From the NCBI GenBank assembly GCA_025808375.1, contig CP061009.1, positions 2,666,001 to 2,730,000 on the forward strand: a DNA stretch of 64,000 bases, given 5' to 3'. This document shows positions 32,497-41,378 of the stretch, piece after piece (the first letter of the stretch is position 1; each line of letters starts with the position of its first letter). The translations under genes and the position numbers were made by a program. The stretch is from Duncaniella muricolitica. GTDB lineage: Bacteria; Bacteroidota; Bacteroidia; Bacteroidales; Muribaculaceae. The notes beneath the pieces were generated by a model. That model saw only the letters and a program-made list of their open reading frames with translations, did not search any database and had not been told where the DNA came from.

Positions 32497-34623
32497 ATGT
32501 CCCGACTCTCATACATATTAACCATAATCGCAGTGCTGCTGCCGGGACTCACCTACTCCCGTGAGTTGCCCGAGAGCTGCCATGCGGTCGATTCGCTCCG
32601 GGCCGAACTGCGCGATGCCCGCACGGCATCCGACTCCACCGGCACACTCTGCAATCTCTACGATATATTGCCGCGCGAGCAGTCGACAGCCATCGGCGAC
32701 ACACTCTATCACACCGCCATGCGGGCCGGCGACCAACGTACAGCCCTTGACGTCATACGCAACCAGGCAAACCGCCGCATGCGTGAGTCAGACGAGCTCG
32801 AACGACTCACCCAATGGGCTCTCGCATGTGCCGACAGCAACGACCGGCGCGAGACTCTCACATTCATACGACTCATGGACAACATGCGCCGTGCCCGCTA
32901 CAGTGACAGCGTGGAGCGCGCCAACTCTCTCCAGGCATATCTCGAGGAAATCGAAAGTGCGCCTGGCACTGACCTATACGACCATATAGCCCTGACTCAC
33001 GGTGTGTGTCTGCTGCTCTCTGACGACACTTCGAGCGACATACTTGCGGCATACATGGACTCGCTCGACAGGATGATCAACCGGCTGCCCCCGACCGCCT
33101 ATTCGCTGCGCAATGCCTATAATGTCCATGCTGCGACAATATTCGCCTCATCACGCCCTGAAAAATCTGTCGCGGCCGACATGAAAGTACTTGCCGACAT
33201 TGCCAAACTCGAGAAATATTATCACGACAACGGACGCATATACCGCAATTACAATACGTCGTACTACACCATATACACCCGCCTGCTCTCCAACTTCGCC
33301 ATACTCTCACCCTTACAGGTCGAGGAATATTACCGCAAGGCCACAGGACTGCTCGCCTCCGACCCGGCCATACGCGAGACATACGACAAAGCTCCGATGG
33401 CCGAGATATATCACGCGATGTATCACAAAGACTACCGACGGGCCCTGCCGCTTCTGACCCAAGTCATCGACGAACCTTATGCCGCACCTCAACGCCTCAG
33501 GCTGTTGCACTACATGATGGAGTGTGCCGAAGCACTCGGATATAAAGAGACTCTGCTCAAGGCAAGTCTCAACTATGCCGACGCGCTCAGGGCTGAGCTT
33601 GACGAACGCTCCGGCAAAAGCTACCGCGAATTGCAGACCGCCTATGCGATATATGAGATGAAACACAATCTCGGCGTCATGGAGCTGCAACGCCGCGAAT
33701 CGGTGGCTGCCATGCAGCGCATCATTATCGTAGTGTCGTTATGTGCCCTTGGGGTGCTCGCGATTTTTGTGATAGTCCTGTTCAGGCAATACCGCAAAAA
33801 CCGCCAGCTCGCCCACAACCTGTCACAGACCAACCACCGCCTCGTAACCGAGGGCGAGAACCTGCGCAAATCCAAGGCCGAACTCATACGCGTACGCGAC
33901 CAGGCCCAGAAAGCCAACAATCTCAAAAGCGACTTTATCAAAAACATGAGCTATGAGGTGAAAGTGCCGCTACAGGCCATCACCGAATACTCCCATCTGA
34001 TAGCCGACTGTGTAGCCAACGCTCCGTCGACGCAAAGCGACACGCCCCCTAACCAGTCGGCCCGCCACCTGGCACGGTTTGCCGACCTGCTCGAACTGAA
34101 CAGCGAACTGCTGAGCACCATCATCAACGATGTGTTGCGGCTGTCGGAGATAGAGAGTAACCCGCTGCCGATCCAGGCCCAGGTGGTGCAGGTCAAAGCC
34201 TTGTGTGAAGCCACAATCGCAAGCGTGAGACACCGCGTCACGCCGGGAGTAACGCTCTCGCTTGACCCCGATGTGCCGAATGCCGACTTTTTCACCGATC
34301 CGATAAGGCTACAGCAGATACTCAACAATCTTCTCACCAATGCCGCCAAATTTACCGCCACAGGCTCCATAGTGCTGTCATACGCCACAGGACGCGATGG
34401 TAAGGAGATGACATTCACTGTCACCGACACCGGCATAGGCATCAATCCCGAGAACAAGGAAAAGATTTTTGACCGCTTTGTCAAGCTCGACCGCGACTCG
34501 CAGGGCGCGGGACTCGGACTCACCATCTCGCGTCTGCTCGCCCGACATCTGGGCGGCGACCTTTGGCTCGACACTTCCTACAAGGCCGGAGCCCGGTTCT
34601 GCCTCTCTTTGCCCGGAAGATAG
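32497..34623 (+). CDS. Sensor-histidine-kinase-like membrane protein lacking the phospho-acceptor histidine
   Basis: 708 residues from the ATG at 32497 (signal peptide MSRLSYILTIIAVLLPGLTY). The periplasmic part (about 20-405) is helical and TPR-like. One membrane helix (about 408-428) and a coiled coil lead to a HisKA-like segment FIKNMSYEVKVPLQAI, in which the phospho-acceptor His is Tyr486. The ATPase domain looks intact: N box ILNNLLTNAAKF, G1 DTGIGI, F box FDRFVKLD, G2 GAGLGL. There is no receiver or output domain. The next gene, 31 bases downstream, encodes a membrane-bound HTH protein. Signalling through protein contact or conformational change, rather than His-Asp phosphotransfer, is inferred. 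Confidence 0.85.
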   Translation: MSRLSYILTIIAVLLPGLTYSRELPESCHAVDSLRAELRDARTASDSTGTLCNLYDILPREQSTAIGDTLYHTAMRAGDQRTALDVIRNQANRRMRESDELERLTQWALACADSNDRRETLTFIRLMDNMRRARYSDSVERANSLQAYLEEIESAPGTDLYDHIALTHGVCLLLSDDTSSDILAAYMDSLDRMINRLPPTAYSLRNAYNVHAATIFASSRPEKSVAADMKVLADIAKLEKYYHDNGRIYRNYNTSYYTIYTRLLSNFAILSPLQVEEYYRKATGLLASDPAIRETYDKAPMAEIYHAMYHKDYRRALPLLTQVIDEPYAAPQRLRLLHYMMECAEALGYKETLLKASLNYADALRAELDERSGKSYRELQTAYAIYEMKHNLGVMELQRRESVAAMQRIIIVVSLCALGVLAIFVIVLFRQYRKNRQLAHNLSQTNHRLVTEGENLRKSKAELIRVRDQAQKANNLKSDFIKNMSYEVKVPLQAITEYSHLIADCVANAPSTQSDTPPNQSARHLARFADLLELNSELLSTIINDVLRLSEIESNPLPIQAQVVQVKALCEATIASVRHRVTPGVTLSLDPDVPNADFFTDPIRLQQILNNLLTNAAKFTATGSIVLSYATGRDGKEMTFTVTDTGIGINPENKEKIFDRFVKLDRDSQGAGLGLTISRLLARHLGGDLWLDTSYKAGARFCLSLPGR

Positions 34624-34653
34624 ACTCACCATAACAATCAGCCATATAGCAAC

Positions 34654-35634
34654 ATGCGTCACTTATTATACATAGTCATACTTCTGTTTACGGGATGCAG
34701 CTACACAGCCTCCCGTCCCAAAGTACTTGACGAGGCCCAGCGTCTTATGACGGAAGACCCGCAAGCCGCATTGTCGTGTCTTAACAGCCTGGATATATCG
34801 GAGCTTGATGATTCAGCGACTATGGCCAGATGGGCATTGCTTTACAGCGAGGCGATGGTGGCCAACCGACTTACGGCTCCGACCGACACCATAATTAATA
34901 TAGCGGTCGATTATTATGGCGGGCACAATCTGCGCGACGAGTTTCAGAAAGCATCGCGTCTTAAAGCGATTATCAAGAGCTATGGCAACCACGACAAACT
35001 TGCCACAGCACTCTATCTGCAGAAAGAGAAAGAGTTTATGCTATACAAGGAGCGTACCGCCCGGGAAAAATTGTTTTATATAACGATAATTGTCATAATG
35101 CTCGCGGCCGGGACAATCATATGGATGCGCCAGAGGCTCAGACTGCAATCGGCAAAAAATGACGCGCTGATGGCTGAAGCCTCGGGACTGAAAACCGAAA
35201 TAGAGGCCCGAAGCTGTGACGTGAGCCGACTGCAAAACACTCTCCACAGTCTGCTTGACAACAGGTTTTCACTAATCGACTCGCTGTGTCAGACTTATTA
35301 TGAATCACAAGGCACCAGGACTGAGCGCAAAGCTATCGCCGAAAAAGTCAAAACCGAAATCGAGGCTGTACGCACCGATTCGCTCCCCAAGATGGAGCGA
35401 GTGGTCAATGATTGCCGTAACAACATACTTGAGCGCGTCAGGCAGACTTTTCCCGACATCAAGCCCGAAGACTATCAGCTCGCCGTGTATCTCGCAAGTA
35501 ATCTTTCGACACGTACCATCAGTCTTCTGCTCGACGAGTCGACCGATGTAATCTACAAGAGAAAATCAAGGTTGAAAAAGAGACTTCTCAACGCCGCAGA
35601 CTGTGACAGATGTGATTTTGAGAGCATTTTCTGA
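34654..35634 (+). CDS. Membrane-bound HTH regulator (compact member of the TPR-TM-LuxR-like family)
   Basis: 326 residues. A lipoprotein-like signal ends LLFTGC (C15). The periplasmic region is short (to about 138), followed by a membrane helix (about 139-157), a coiled coil (160-200) and a C-terminal HTH of the LuxR-like type (PEDYQLAVYLASNLSTRTIS, then VIYKRKSRLKKRLL). Relatives in Bacteroidales carry many TPR repeats between the signal and the membrane helix; most of these are absent here. It lacks a receiver domain. It lies 31 bases after the kinase-like gene, presumably cotranscribed, and its end overlaps a terminator. It probably controls nearby envelope genes. Confidence 0.8.
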   Translation: MRHLLYIVILLFTGCSYTASRPKVLDEAQRLMTEDPQAALSCLNSLDISELDDSATMARWALLYSEAMVANRLTAPTDTIINIAVDYYGGHNLRDEFQKASRLKAIIKSYGNHDKLATALYLQKEKEFMLYKERTAREKLFYITIIVIMLAAGTIIWMRQRLRLQSAKNDALMAEASGLKTEIEARSCDVSRLQNTLHSLLDNRFSLIDSLCQTYYESQGTRTERKAIAEKVKTEIEAVRTDSLPKMERVVNDCRNNILERVRQTFPDIKPEDYQLAVYLASNLSTRTISLLLDESTDVIYKRKSRLKKRLLNAADCDRCDFESIF

Positions 35635-35660
35635 CAGTAAAATCCGGCTGTCAGATTTTT
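35630..35660 (+). terminator. Terminator after the sensor/regulator operon
   Basis: TCTGACAG (35630-35637) pairs with CTGTCAGA (35648-35655), then TTTTT. The left arm overlaps the TGA stop of the HTH regulator gene. Confidence 0.75.
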
Positions 35661-35726
35661 CACAAAATCCAAGTCTATATATCTCTGTATAACAAACCAT
35701 TACAATCCAATCGGTCAGACTTTTAT

Positions 35727-35759
35727 TTTGGGCTGAGCACACTTTCATGCGTAATTTTG
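35727..35759 (+). promoter_or_regulatory. Promoter of the TonB-dependent receptor gene
   Basis: TTTG (35727-35730), a 21-base spacer and TAATTTTG (35752-35759). The ATG lies 17 bases further on. Confidence 0.65.
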
Positions 35760-35775
35760 CACAAAAACAACCCGC

Positions 35776-37857
35776 ATGAATGTAAAAATCATCACCCCGC
35801 TCATGACAGTTGCCGCCTGCACCATTTCGGTGACCGCCCACTCCACCCAACCGACCGACAGCCTCACCCGACAGTTGCAAGAAATCGTCGTGACGGCCAA
35901 CCTGCCGGCTACAAAACTTGTAGGCACCACACTCGTCTCGACAATCACAGGCACAACTCTTGCCGGACTCGGCAACGCTCTTGATGTGCTCGCTCAACTG
36001 CCGATGATAAATGTCACGGACAACACGGTCAGCATCACAGGCAAAAGCAATGTCAGGATTATGATTGACGGCCGGCCAATGCGCGAAGAGACGGAGCTAC
36101 AGCAACTCCTATCGTCCAACATCCGCAAAGTGGAGCTACTGATGGCTCCGGGTGCGGCATATGAAAGCACCACCGACGCTGTACTGAACATCACGACACG
36201 CCACAATTTCGCACAAGGGCTGTCACTGACCGACCGTGTGACCCTGCAACGCCGTCGCCGATGGTCGATCGCGGAAGATCTCAGTCTCAACTACCGCACG
36301 GGTGACTGGGACATATATCTTGACGGCACTTTCAGTCATGATGACAAGATTATCACCGGCTTGACTACCAACACACTCCTTCATGACGGAAAAGAGACCG
36401 TCGTCGGCAGTTCACAGCACAACCGTTATCCATCCAACTCCGGTGTAATCCGCGGAGGAATGAACTATGCCAAGGGCAACCGCTGTTTCGGTACATATTA
36501 CCGTTATAATCCCCAAAAAAGCAGCCTGTACAACTCAGGCTCGGAATTGACAGACAACAGCACACCCCTGTCGCGCGATATATATAAATCTACCGGCACA
36601 CACAGCCATCTCGTCTCAACTTATTATGAAAACAGTGTCGACGGCAAATACCTGATACATTTCGACGGCGATTTCAGACACTCTATGACCGACAACAGTG
36701 TCTCGACCTCTTATCCCGCCTCCGACATCGAAGCCGTAAACTCCACCGACATACGCAAGTCAACGCTATGGGCCGGGAAACTATATGTCGATTTCCCCTT
36801 TCTCAACGGTGATTTCACAATAGGCACGCAGGACAGCCATACCCGTACCACACTCGACTATCGCATGCTCAACGCGACGGTCGGGCAATACATCCCCTCG
36901 TCGCTCACAGATGCCGGTCAGACATCGGCCGCCCTCTTCGCATCATGGTCCTATATGACGGGCAGATTCAGGCTGACTGCGGGTGCACGTTACGAATATG
37001 TCGACTATATCTTTAAGGTCAACGGCATACGCGACGATGACATGAGCCGCCGCAGCCACCTCCTTACCCCCGACATTTCCCTCGGGTATTCATTCAATGA
37101 CCGCTCACAACTAAGCCTCAGTTATAAGATGGCTAAGGTAAAGCCTCCGTACTCACATCTCACAGGTTCGCTCTCCTACACGGGACTGCATGAAATCGAA
37201 GGGGGCAATCCGGCTCTGCGCGACGAGCACATGCACGACCTGCAACTTATGGCGATGCATGATGACTTCATGCTTCAGGCCGACATGACAAGAAGCATCG
37301 ACTCCTATGCATTTGTCAAACAAGTCTATCCGGCCGACAATCTACAGTTGCTCATGCACCCGGTCAACATAGATGTCACGGCTTTCAGCATGTATCTCGT
37401 ATGGGGCAAGAGGATAGGATGCTGGACTCCCAACGCCACTCTCGGTCTTTACCGTCAATGGCTCGATATTGCCGGCACAAGCTATGACAGGCCAATATTC
37501 TCATATGATATCAACAACACATTCGCACTGCCGCGAGGCTGGTCGGCAACGGTCAACATCGGAGGCAGAAGCCGCGGTGACATGCACACCAACCAATTCG
37601 GCTCCACACGGCTCACCGCAGACTTATCGGTCGGGAAAATATTCCTAAACAAATCACTGAACATAAGACTGACTGCCACCGACATATTCAACACAGCCAA
37701 TAATGACTGGACAATGAACACGTATGGCGTATTTGTTGACAAACGTCAGAAGTATGACCGCCGCGGAGTGACACTCAACATCATATATCAGTTCAACCCG
37801 CGCAAGAACAAATATAAGGGCAAAACCGCGGACGAATCGGAAATGAAGCGTCTGTGA
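35776..37857 (+). CDS. TonB-dependent receptor family outer-membrane protein
   Basis: 693 residues. A signal peptide (cleavage near TAHS) is followed by a TonB-box-like EIVVTAN (about residues 36-42). A plug domain runs to about 140, with ALDVLAQLPMINV, IMIDGRPM and the VELLMAPGAAYESTTDAVLNI motif typical of the outer-membrane beta-barrel family. A C-terminal barrel of roughly 550 residues follows. There is no N-terminal carboxypeptidase-like domain and no SusD partner, so it is not a classic SusC. The cargo is unknown. It has its own promoter, right after the sensor/regulator operon, and may be their target. Confidence 0.85.
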   Translation: MNVKIITPLMTVAACTISVTAHSTQPTDSLTRQLQEIVVTANLPATKLVGTTLVSTITGTTLAGLGNALDVLAQLPMINVTDNTVSITGKSNVRIMIDGRPMREETELQQLLSSNIRKVELLMAPGAAYESTTDAVLNITTRHNFAQGLSLTDRVTLQRRRRWSIAEDLSLNYRTGDWDIYLDGTFSHDDKIITGLTTNTLLHDGKETVVGSSQHNRYPSNSGVIRGGMNYAKGNRCFGTYYRYNPQKSSLYNSGSELTDNSTPLSRDIYKSTGTHSHLVSTYYENSVDGKYLIHFDGDFRHSMTDNSVSTSYPASDIEAVNSTDIRKSTLWAGKLYVDFPFLNGDFTIGTQDSHTRTTLDYRMLNATVGQYIPSSLTDAGQTSAALFASWSYMTGRFRLTAGARYEYVDYIFKVNGIRDDDMSRRSHLLTPDISLGYSFNDRSQLSLSYKMAKVKPPYSHLTGSLSYTGLHEIEGGNPALRDEHMHDLQLMAMHDDFMLQADMTRSIDSYAFVKQVYPADNLQLLMHPVNIDVTAFSMYLVWGKRIGCWTPNATLGLYRQWLDIAGTSYDRPIFSYDINNTFALPRGWSATVNIGGRSRGDMHTNQFGSTRLTADLSVGKIFLNKSLNIRLTATDIFNTANNDWTMNTYGVFVDKRQKYDRRGVTLNIIYQFNPRKNKYKGKTADESEMKRL

Positions 37858-37947
37858 CAGTGTATCAGACAGGTGGCCGACGTAATTATTCACTATTTTT
37901 ATTATTGTGAGAGGTTCGAAAAATGAGGCTTATTTCCGTTTTTTTCG

Positions 37948-37955
37948 TAACTTTG
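37948..37955 (+). promoter_or_regulatory. Promoter -7 element of nrnA
   Basis: TAACTTTG ends 11 bases before the ATG at 37967, predicting a very short leader. It rules out the longer frame starting at 37907. No clear -33. Confidence 0.55.
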
Positions 37956-37966
37956 CGGTTGCTATT

Positions 37967-39022
37967 ATGGAAACAACACCTCAACAGCGAAGAAATCGGT
38001 TCAATACCGTAATCGACCCCGATATTGTTGAGCGGGTGAAGCAGCTCGTGCTTGGCTCGCGCAATACGGTAATAACCTGTCATGTAAGTCCCGACGGAGA
38101 CGCACTCGGCTCAAGCCTTGCTCTGTGCTCGACGCTCCGAACACTGGGCAAAAACGCGGTGGTGGTCACAGCCGACTGCCCGCCCAAGGCCCTGCAGTTC
38201 ATGCCGGGTATACGTGACATCGTGACCGCCACACGCACTCCCGAACGCGCCGCCGAACTCATCGCCGACGCCGATCTGGTGTTTTGCCTCGACTTCAACG
38301 ACCTGAAGCGCGTCGACCGACTGTGTGAAAAGTTTGAGCAGTCACAGGCGCGACGCATCGTCATCGACCATCATCTCGGCCCGGTGATAGACTGCGAGAT
38401 ACTTATCTCGCATCCCGAAGTATCATCGACCTCGGCACTGATGTATATATTCATGTGGCAGGCCGGATGGGCGCGACGTCTCAGCCGCAGCGCGGCCGCC
38501 TGTATCTACACAGGCATGATGACCGACACCGGCAACTTCTCCTACAACTCCAACGACCCTGACCTCTACCTCATTGTCCACGACCTGCTGCGCAAGGGCA
38601 TCGACAAAGACAACCTGTATAAACTCATCCACAACAACGCCACCCAGACAAGCATACGCATCAACGGATATGCACAGTATCGCACACAATATCTGTGTGA
38701 CGGACGCGTGGCCCTCATCACTCTCAGCAGCGAGGAACTTAAAGATTTCGATTACTCCAAAGGTGACACCGAGGGACTGGTCAACGTGCCGCTCTCGATC
38801 CCCGAAGTGCAGTGGTCGATATATCTGCGTGAGGACGCCAAAGATTATGTGAAAGTGTCGATGCGCTCCAAAGGGTCGTTTCCCGTCAACCTCGTGTGTG
38901 AACAAAACTTCTCGGGCGGAGGCCACGTCAACGCCTCAGGCGGAGAATATCACGGCTCGCTGTCACAGGCCATCACCTATCTGCTCGAGACCATACCCCA
39001 ATATGAAAACCTGCTTGAATAG
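37967..39022 (+). CDS. nrnA: DHH-family phosphoesterase (NrnA-like oligoribonuclease / pAp phosphatase)
   Basis: 351 residues. It is expected to degrade very short RNAs and pAp, or cyclic-dinucleotide breakdown products, in the cytoplasm. The DHH domain shows HVSPDGDALGSS (about 36-47), the acidic DLVFCLDFND, and D134-H135-H136. The DHHA1 domain ends in NFSGGGHVNASGG, the substrate-binding Gly-rich motif. Length is somewhat above the ~310-330 typical. It lies 66 bases before the DUF4827 gene, possibly cotranscribed. Confidence 0.87.
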   Translation: METTPQQRRNRFNTVIDPDIVERVKQLVLGSRNTVITCHVSPDGDALGSSLALCSTLRTLGKNAVVVTADCPPKALQFMPGIRDIVTATRTPERAAELIADADLVFCLDFNDLKRVDRLCEKFEQSQARRIVIDHHLGPVIDCEILISHPEVSSTSALMYIFMWQAGWARRLSRSAAACIYTGMMTDTGNFSYNSNDPDLYLIVHDLLRKGIDKDNLYKLIHNNATQTSIRINGYAQYRTQYLCDGRVALITLSSEELKDFDYSKGDTEGLVNVPLSIPEVQWSIYLREDAKDYVKVSMRSKGSFPVNLVCEQNFSGGGHVNASGGEYHGSLSQAITYLLETIPQYENLLE

Positions 39023-39091
39023 CCCCTGTTCAAGTAAACCGATATCAATAACCCCTATTAATCCATCCCACGAATTTAAACCAACCGATTG

Positions 39092-39664
39092 ATGAAACGC
39101 AATATCCTATCCATATTCTCACTCCTTGCCATCCTCCTTGTCACAAGCGCGTGCAGCGATTCAAAAAGCTATGCCGACCTGCTCAATGACGAAAACAAGC
39201 TGGTCAACGCATTTCTTGCCGAACACAGGGTGCTGGAAGAGTTTCCCGGTGTGGACGAGTGTGAAGTGGGCCCCGACGCTCCCTACTATCGCGTGGATGA
39301 CGAAGGCAACGTGTATATGCAGGTACTGAGAAAAGGTGACGGAGTATCTCCCGAGACCGGCGACCGCGTGTATTTCCGTTATCTGAGCTATGACCTCAAC
39401 TACTATGTGGTAGGAAGCGATGACAACATCGGCACCGGCAACCTCAACAATACCGGCAACTCGAACCCCACCTATTTCCTGTATGACGACTTCACCATCG
39501 AGCAGTCATCGCAGTATGGCACAGGCATACAGATACCCGTCGGACTGCTCGGATATGACTGCAAAGTCAATGTGATAATCAAGTCGCAGGCAGGTCCGAC
39601 ATCCACCATGAGCTATGTGGTGCCCTATCTCTATGAAATTGCTTATTACAAGCCCGCAATGTAA
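39092..39664 (+). CDS. DUF4827 lipoprotein (FKBP-like fold)
   Basis: 190 residues. A lipoprotein signal ends LVTSAC with lipidated Cys near residue 20. The rest forms one beta-rich domain (about 40-190) with VYMQVLRKGDGVSPETGDRVYFRY, here spread over more than one strand, which resembles FKBP-type isomerases; the usual catalytic aromatic residues are not clear. DUF4827 is a Bacteroidetes family of unknown function. In related genomes it sits beside phosphoglucosamine mutase, as here, where glmM starts 57 bases later. The ATG at 39092 is preferred to the TTG just before it. Confidence 0.85.
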   Translation: MKRNILSIFSLLAILLVTSACSDSKSYADLLNDENKLVNAFLAEHRVLEEFPGVDECEVGPDAPYYRVDDEGNVYMQVLRKGDGVSPETGDRVYFRYLSYDLNYYVVGSDDNIGTGNLNNTGNSNPTYFLYDDFTIEQSSQYGTGIQIPVGLLGYDCKVNVIIKSQAGPTSTMSYVVPYLYEIAYYKPAM

Positions 39665-39720
39665 CCTACACGACAAATTAAACGATAGTAATAGATATAA
39701 CATTAATCACACGTAAAGAA

Positions 39721-41109
39721 ATGTCACTCATCAAGTCTATTTCCGGTATACGCGGCACCATAGGCGGCGCACCCGGCGAAGGCCTCTCTCCTCTGGACAT
39801 TGTAAAGTTTACAGCCGCTTACGCAACACTTATCAGCCGTAATGCCACGGGCAACTCGCGCACCATCGTAGTGGGTCGCGACGCACGTCTGAGCGGCCCC
39901 ATGGTCAGCAATCTCGTCACCAGCACCCTCACAGCCATGGGCATGGATGTGGTCAACATCGGTCTGGCCTCGACTCCTACAACAGAGATAGCTGTAGTGG
40001 AGGAAGGCGCGATCGGAGGCATCATCATCACAGCCAGCCACAACCCCAAGCAGTGGAACGCCCTCAAGCTCCTCAACGAGAAAGGCGAATTTCTCAACGA
40101 CGCACAGGGCAAAGAGGTGTTGCGCATAGCCGAAAGCGGCGAATACACCTTTGCCGAAGTCGATAATCTCGGACATGAATATGTAAACGACACCTACAAC
40201 CGCCGTCACATCGAGCAGGTGCTCGCTCTTGAACTTGTAGACACCGATGCCATAGCCAAGGCCAACTTTACGGTAGCCGTCGACGCTGTCAACTCGGTGG
40301 GCGGTATCGTAATCCCGCAGTTGCTCCGCACTCTCGGCGTGAAAAATATCATCGAGCTCAACTGCGAGGCCACAGGCAAGTTTGCCCACACTCCCGAACC
40401 CATCCCGCAGAACCTGACCCAGATCTCGTCGCTCATGGCCGACGGAAAGGCCGACGTAGGCTTTGTGGTAGACCCCGACGTTGACCGTCTGGCTATCGTG
40501 ATGGAGGATGGCCGCATGTTTGTCGAAGAATATACCCTCGTATCGATAGCCGACTATGTGCTGTCGCATACTCCCGGCTCTACAGTGTCAAACCTCAGCT
40601 CGTCACGCGCCCTTCGCGACGTAACCGCCGCCCACGGATGCACCTACAACGCAGCCGCCGTAGGCGAGGTCAACGTAGTGACCAAGATGAAGGAGACCAA
40701 CGCCATCATCGGAGGCGAAGGCAACGGCGGAGTCATCTATCCCGCCGCCCACTATGGACGCGACGCACTGGTAGGCGTGGCTCTCTTCCTGACCCTGCTG
40801 GCCAAGAGCGGTAAGAAGGTAAGCGAACTCCGCGCTACATATCCGGCCTATGAAATAGCCAAAAACAAAATCGAACTCACACCCGACCTTGATGTCGACG
40901 CCATACTCCAGGCTGTGAAAGAACGTTATGCCGGAGAGCGCATCACCGACATCGACGGTGTGAAGATAGATTTTGCCGACTCGTGGGTACACCTGCGCAA
41001 GTCAAACACCGAACCTATCATCCGCATCTACAGCGAGGCCCACACAATGGCCGAAGCCGATGAGCTGGCTGAGAGCATCAAGGCTGTAATCAAAGAGATA
41101 GCCGGATAA
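39721..41109 (+). CDS. glmM: Phosphoglucosamine mutase
   Basis: 462 residues. It converts glucosamine-6-phosphate to glucosamine-1-phosphate for UDP-GlcNAc, peptidoglycan and LPS. The phosphoserine loop TASHNP has S106, the metal loop is DPDVDRLAI (around residue 255), the sugar loop GGEGNGG (about 340-346), and the phosphate-binding loop RKSNTEPIIRIY near the end. GEGNGG is typical for the phosphoglucosamine/phosphoglucomutase split in Bacteroidetes; a phosphoglucomutase/phosphomannomutase activity cannot be excluded. It ends before a strong terminator. Confidence 0.88.
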   Translation: MSLIKSISGIRGTIGGAPGEGLSPLDIVKFTAAYATLISRNATGNSRTIVVGRDARLSGPMVSNLVTSTLTAMGMDVVNIGLASTPTTEIAVVEEGAIGGIIITASHNPKQWNALKLLNEKGEFLNDAQGKEVLRIAESGEYTFAEVDNLGHEYVNDTYNRRHIEQVLALELVDTDAIAKANFTVAVDAVNSVGGIVIPQLLRTLGVKNIIELNCEATGKFAHTPEPIPQNLTQISSLMADGKADVGFVVDPDVDRLAIVMEDGRMFVEEYTLVSIADYVLSHTPGSTVSNLSSSRALRDVTAAHGCTYNAAAVGEVNVVTKMKETNAIIGGEGNGGVIYPAAHYGRDALVGVALFLTLLAKSGKKVSELRATYPAYEIAKNKIELTPDLDVDAILQAVKERYAGERITDIDGVKIDFADSWVHLRKSNTEPIIRIYSEAHTMAEADELAESIKAVIKEIAG

Positions 41110-41160
41110 AAATATCCGAGTCACAATAGCCTCACATCATTATAAATAAATCTCAGGTAT

Positions 41161-41197
41161 CGGGAGCCGCGACACAAATCGCGGCTCCCGGTTTTCT
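41161..41197 (+). terminator. Terminator after glmM
   Basis: A perfect 12-bp GC-rich inverted repeat, CGGGAGCCGCGA with TCGCGGCTCCCG, a 6-base loop, then GTTTTCT. Confidence 0.9.
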
Positions 41198-41378
41198 ATA
41201 TCTTTAATAAACGTTTGTTTTCAATAATTTATATTCATTTAACTCATCGGGCAAGATATAATCGATAGTCGGGAGTGTTATAATAGAGTCAGGCTTGATA
41301 TTCCGCTACAAGGCAACGTCAGTATTCGGTCTGTCAACATTTATCCTAACATATTTATTCAAAAAAAATATTACTGTT

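Noticed and set aside
35776..37857. Classic SusC of a polysaccharide utilisation locus
   Set aside because: No carboxypeptidase-like N-terminal domain, no SusD gene and no glycoside hydrolases beside it.
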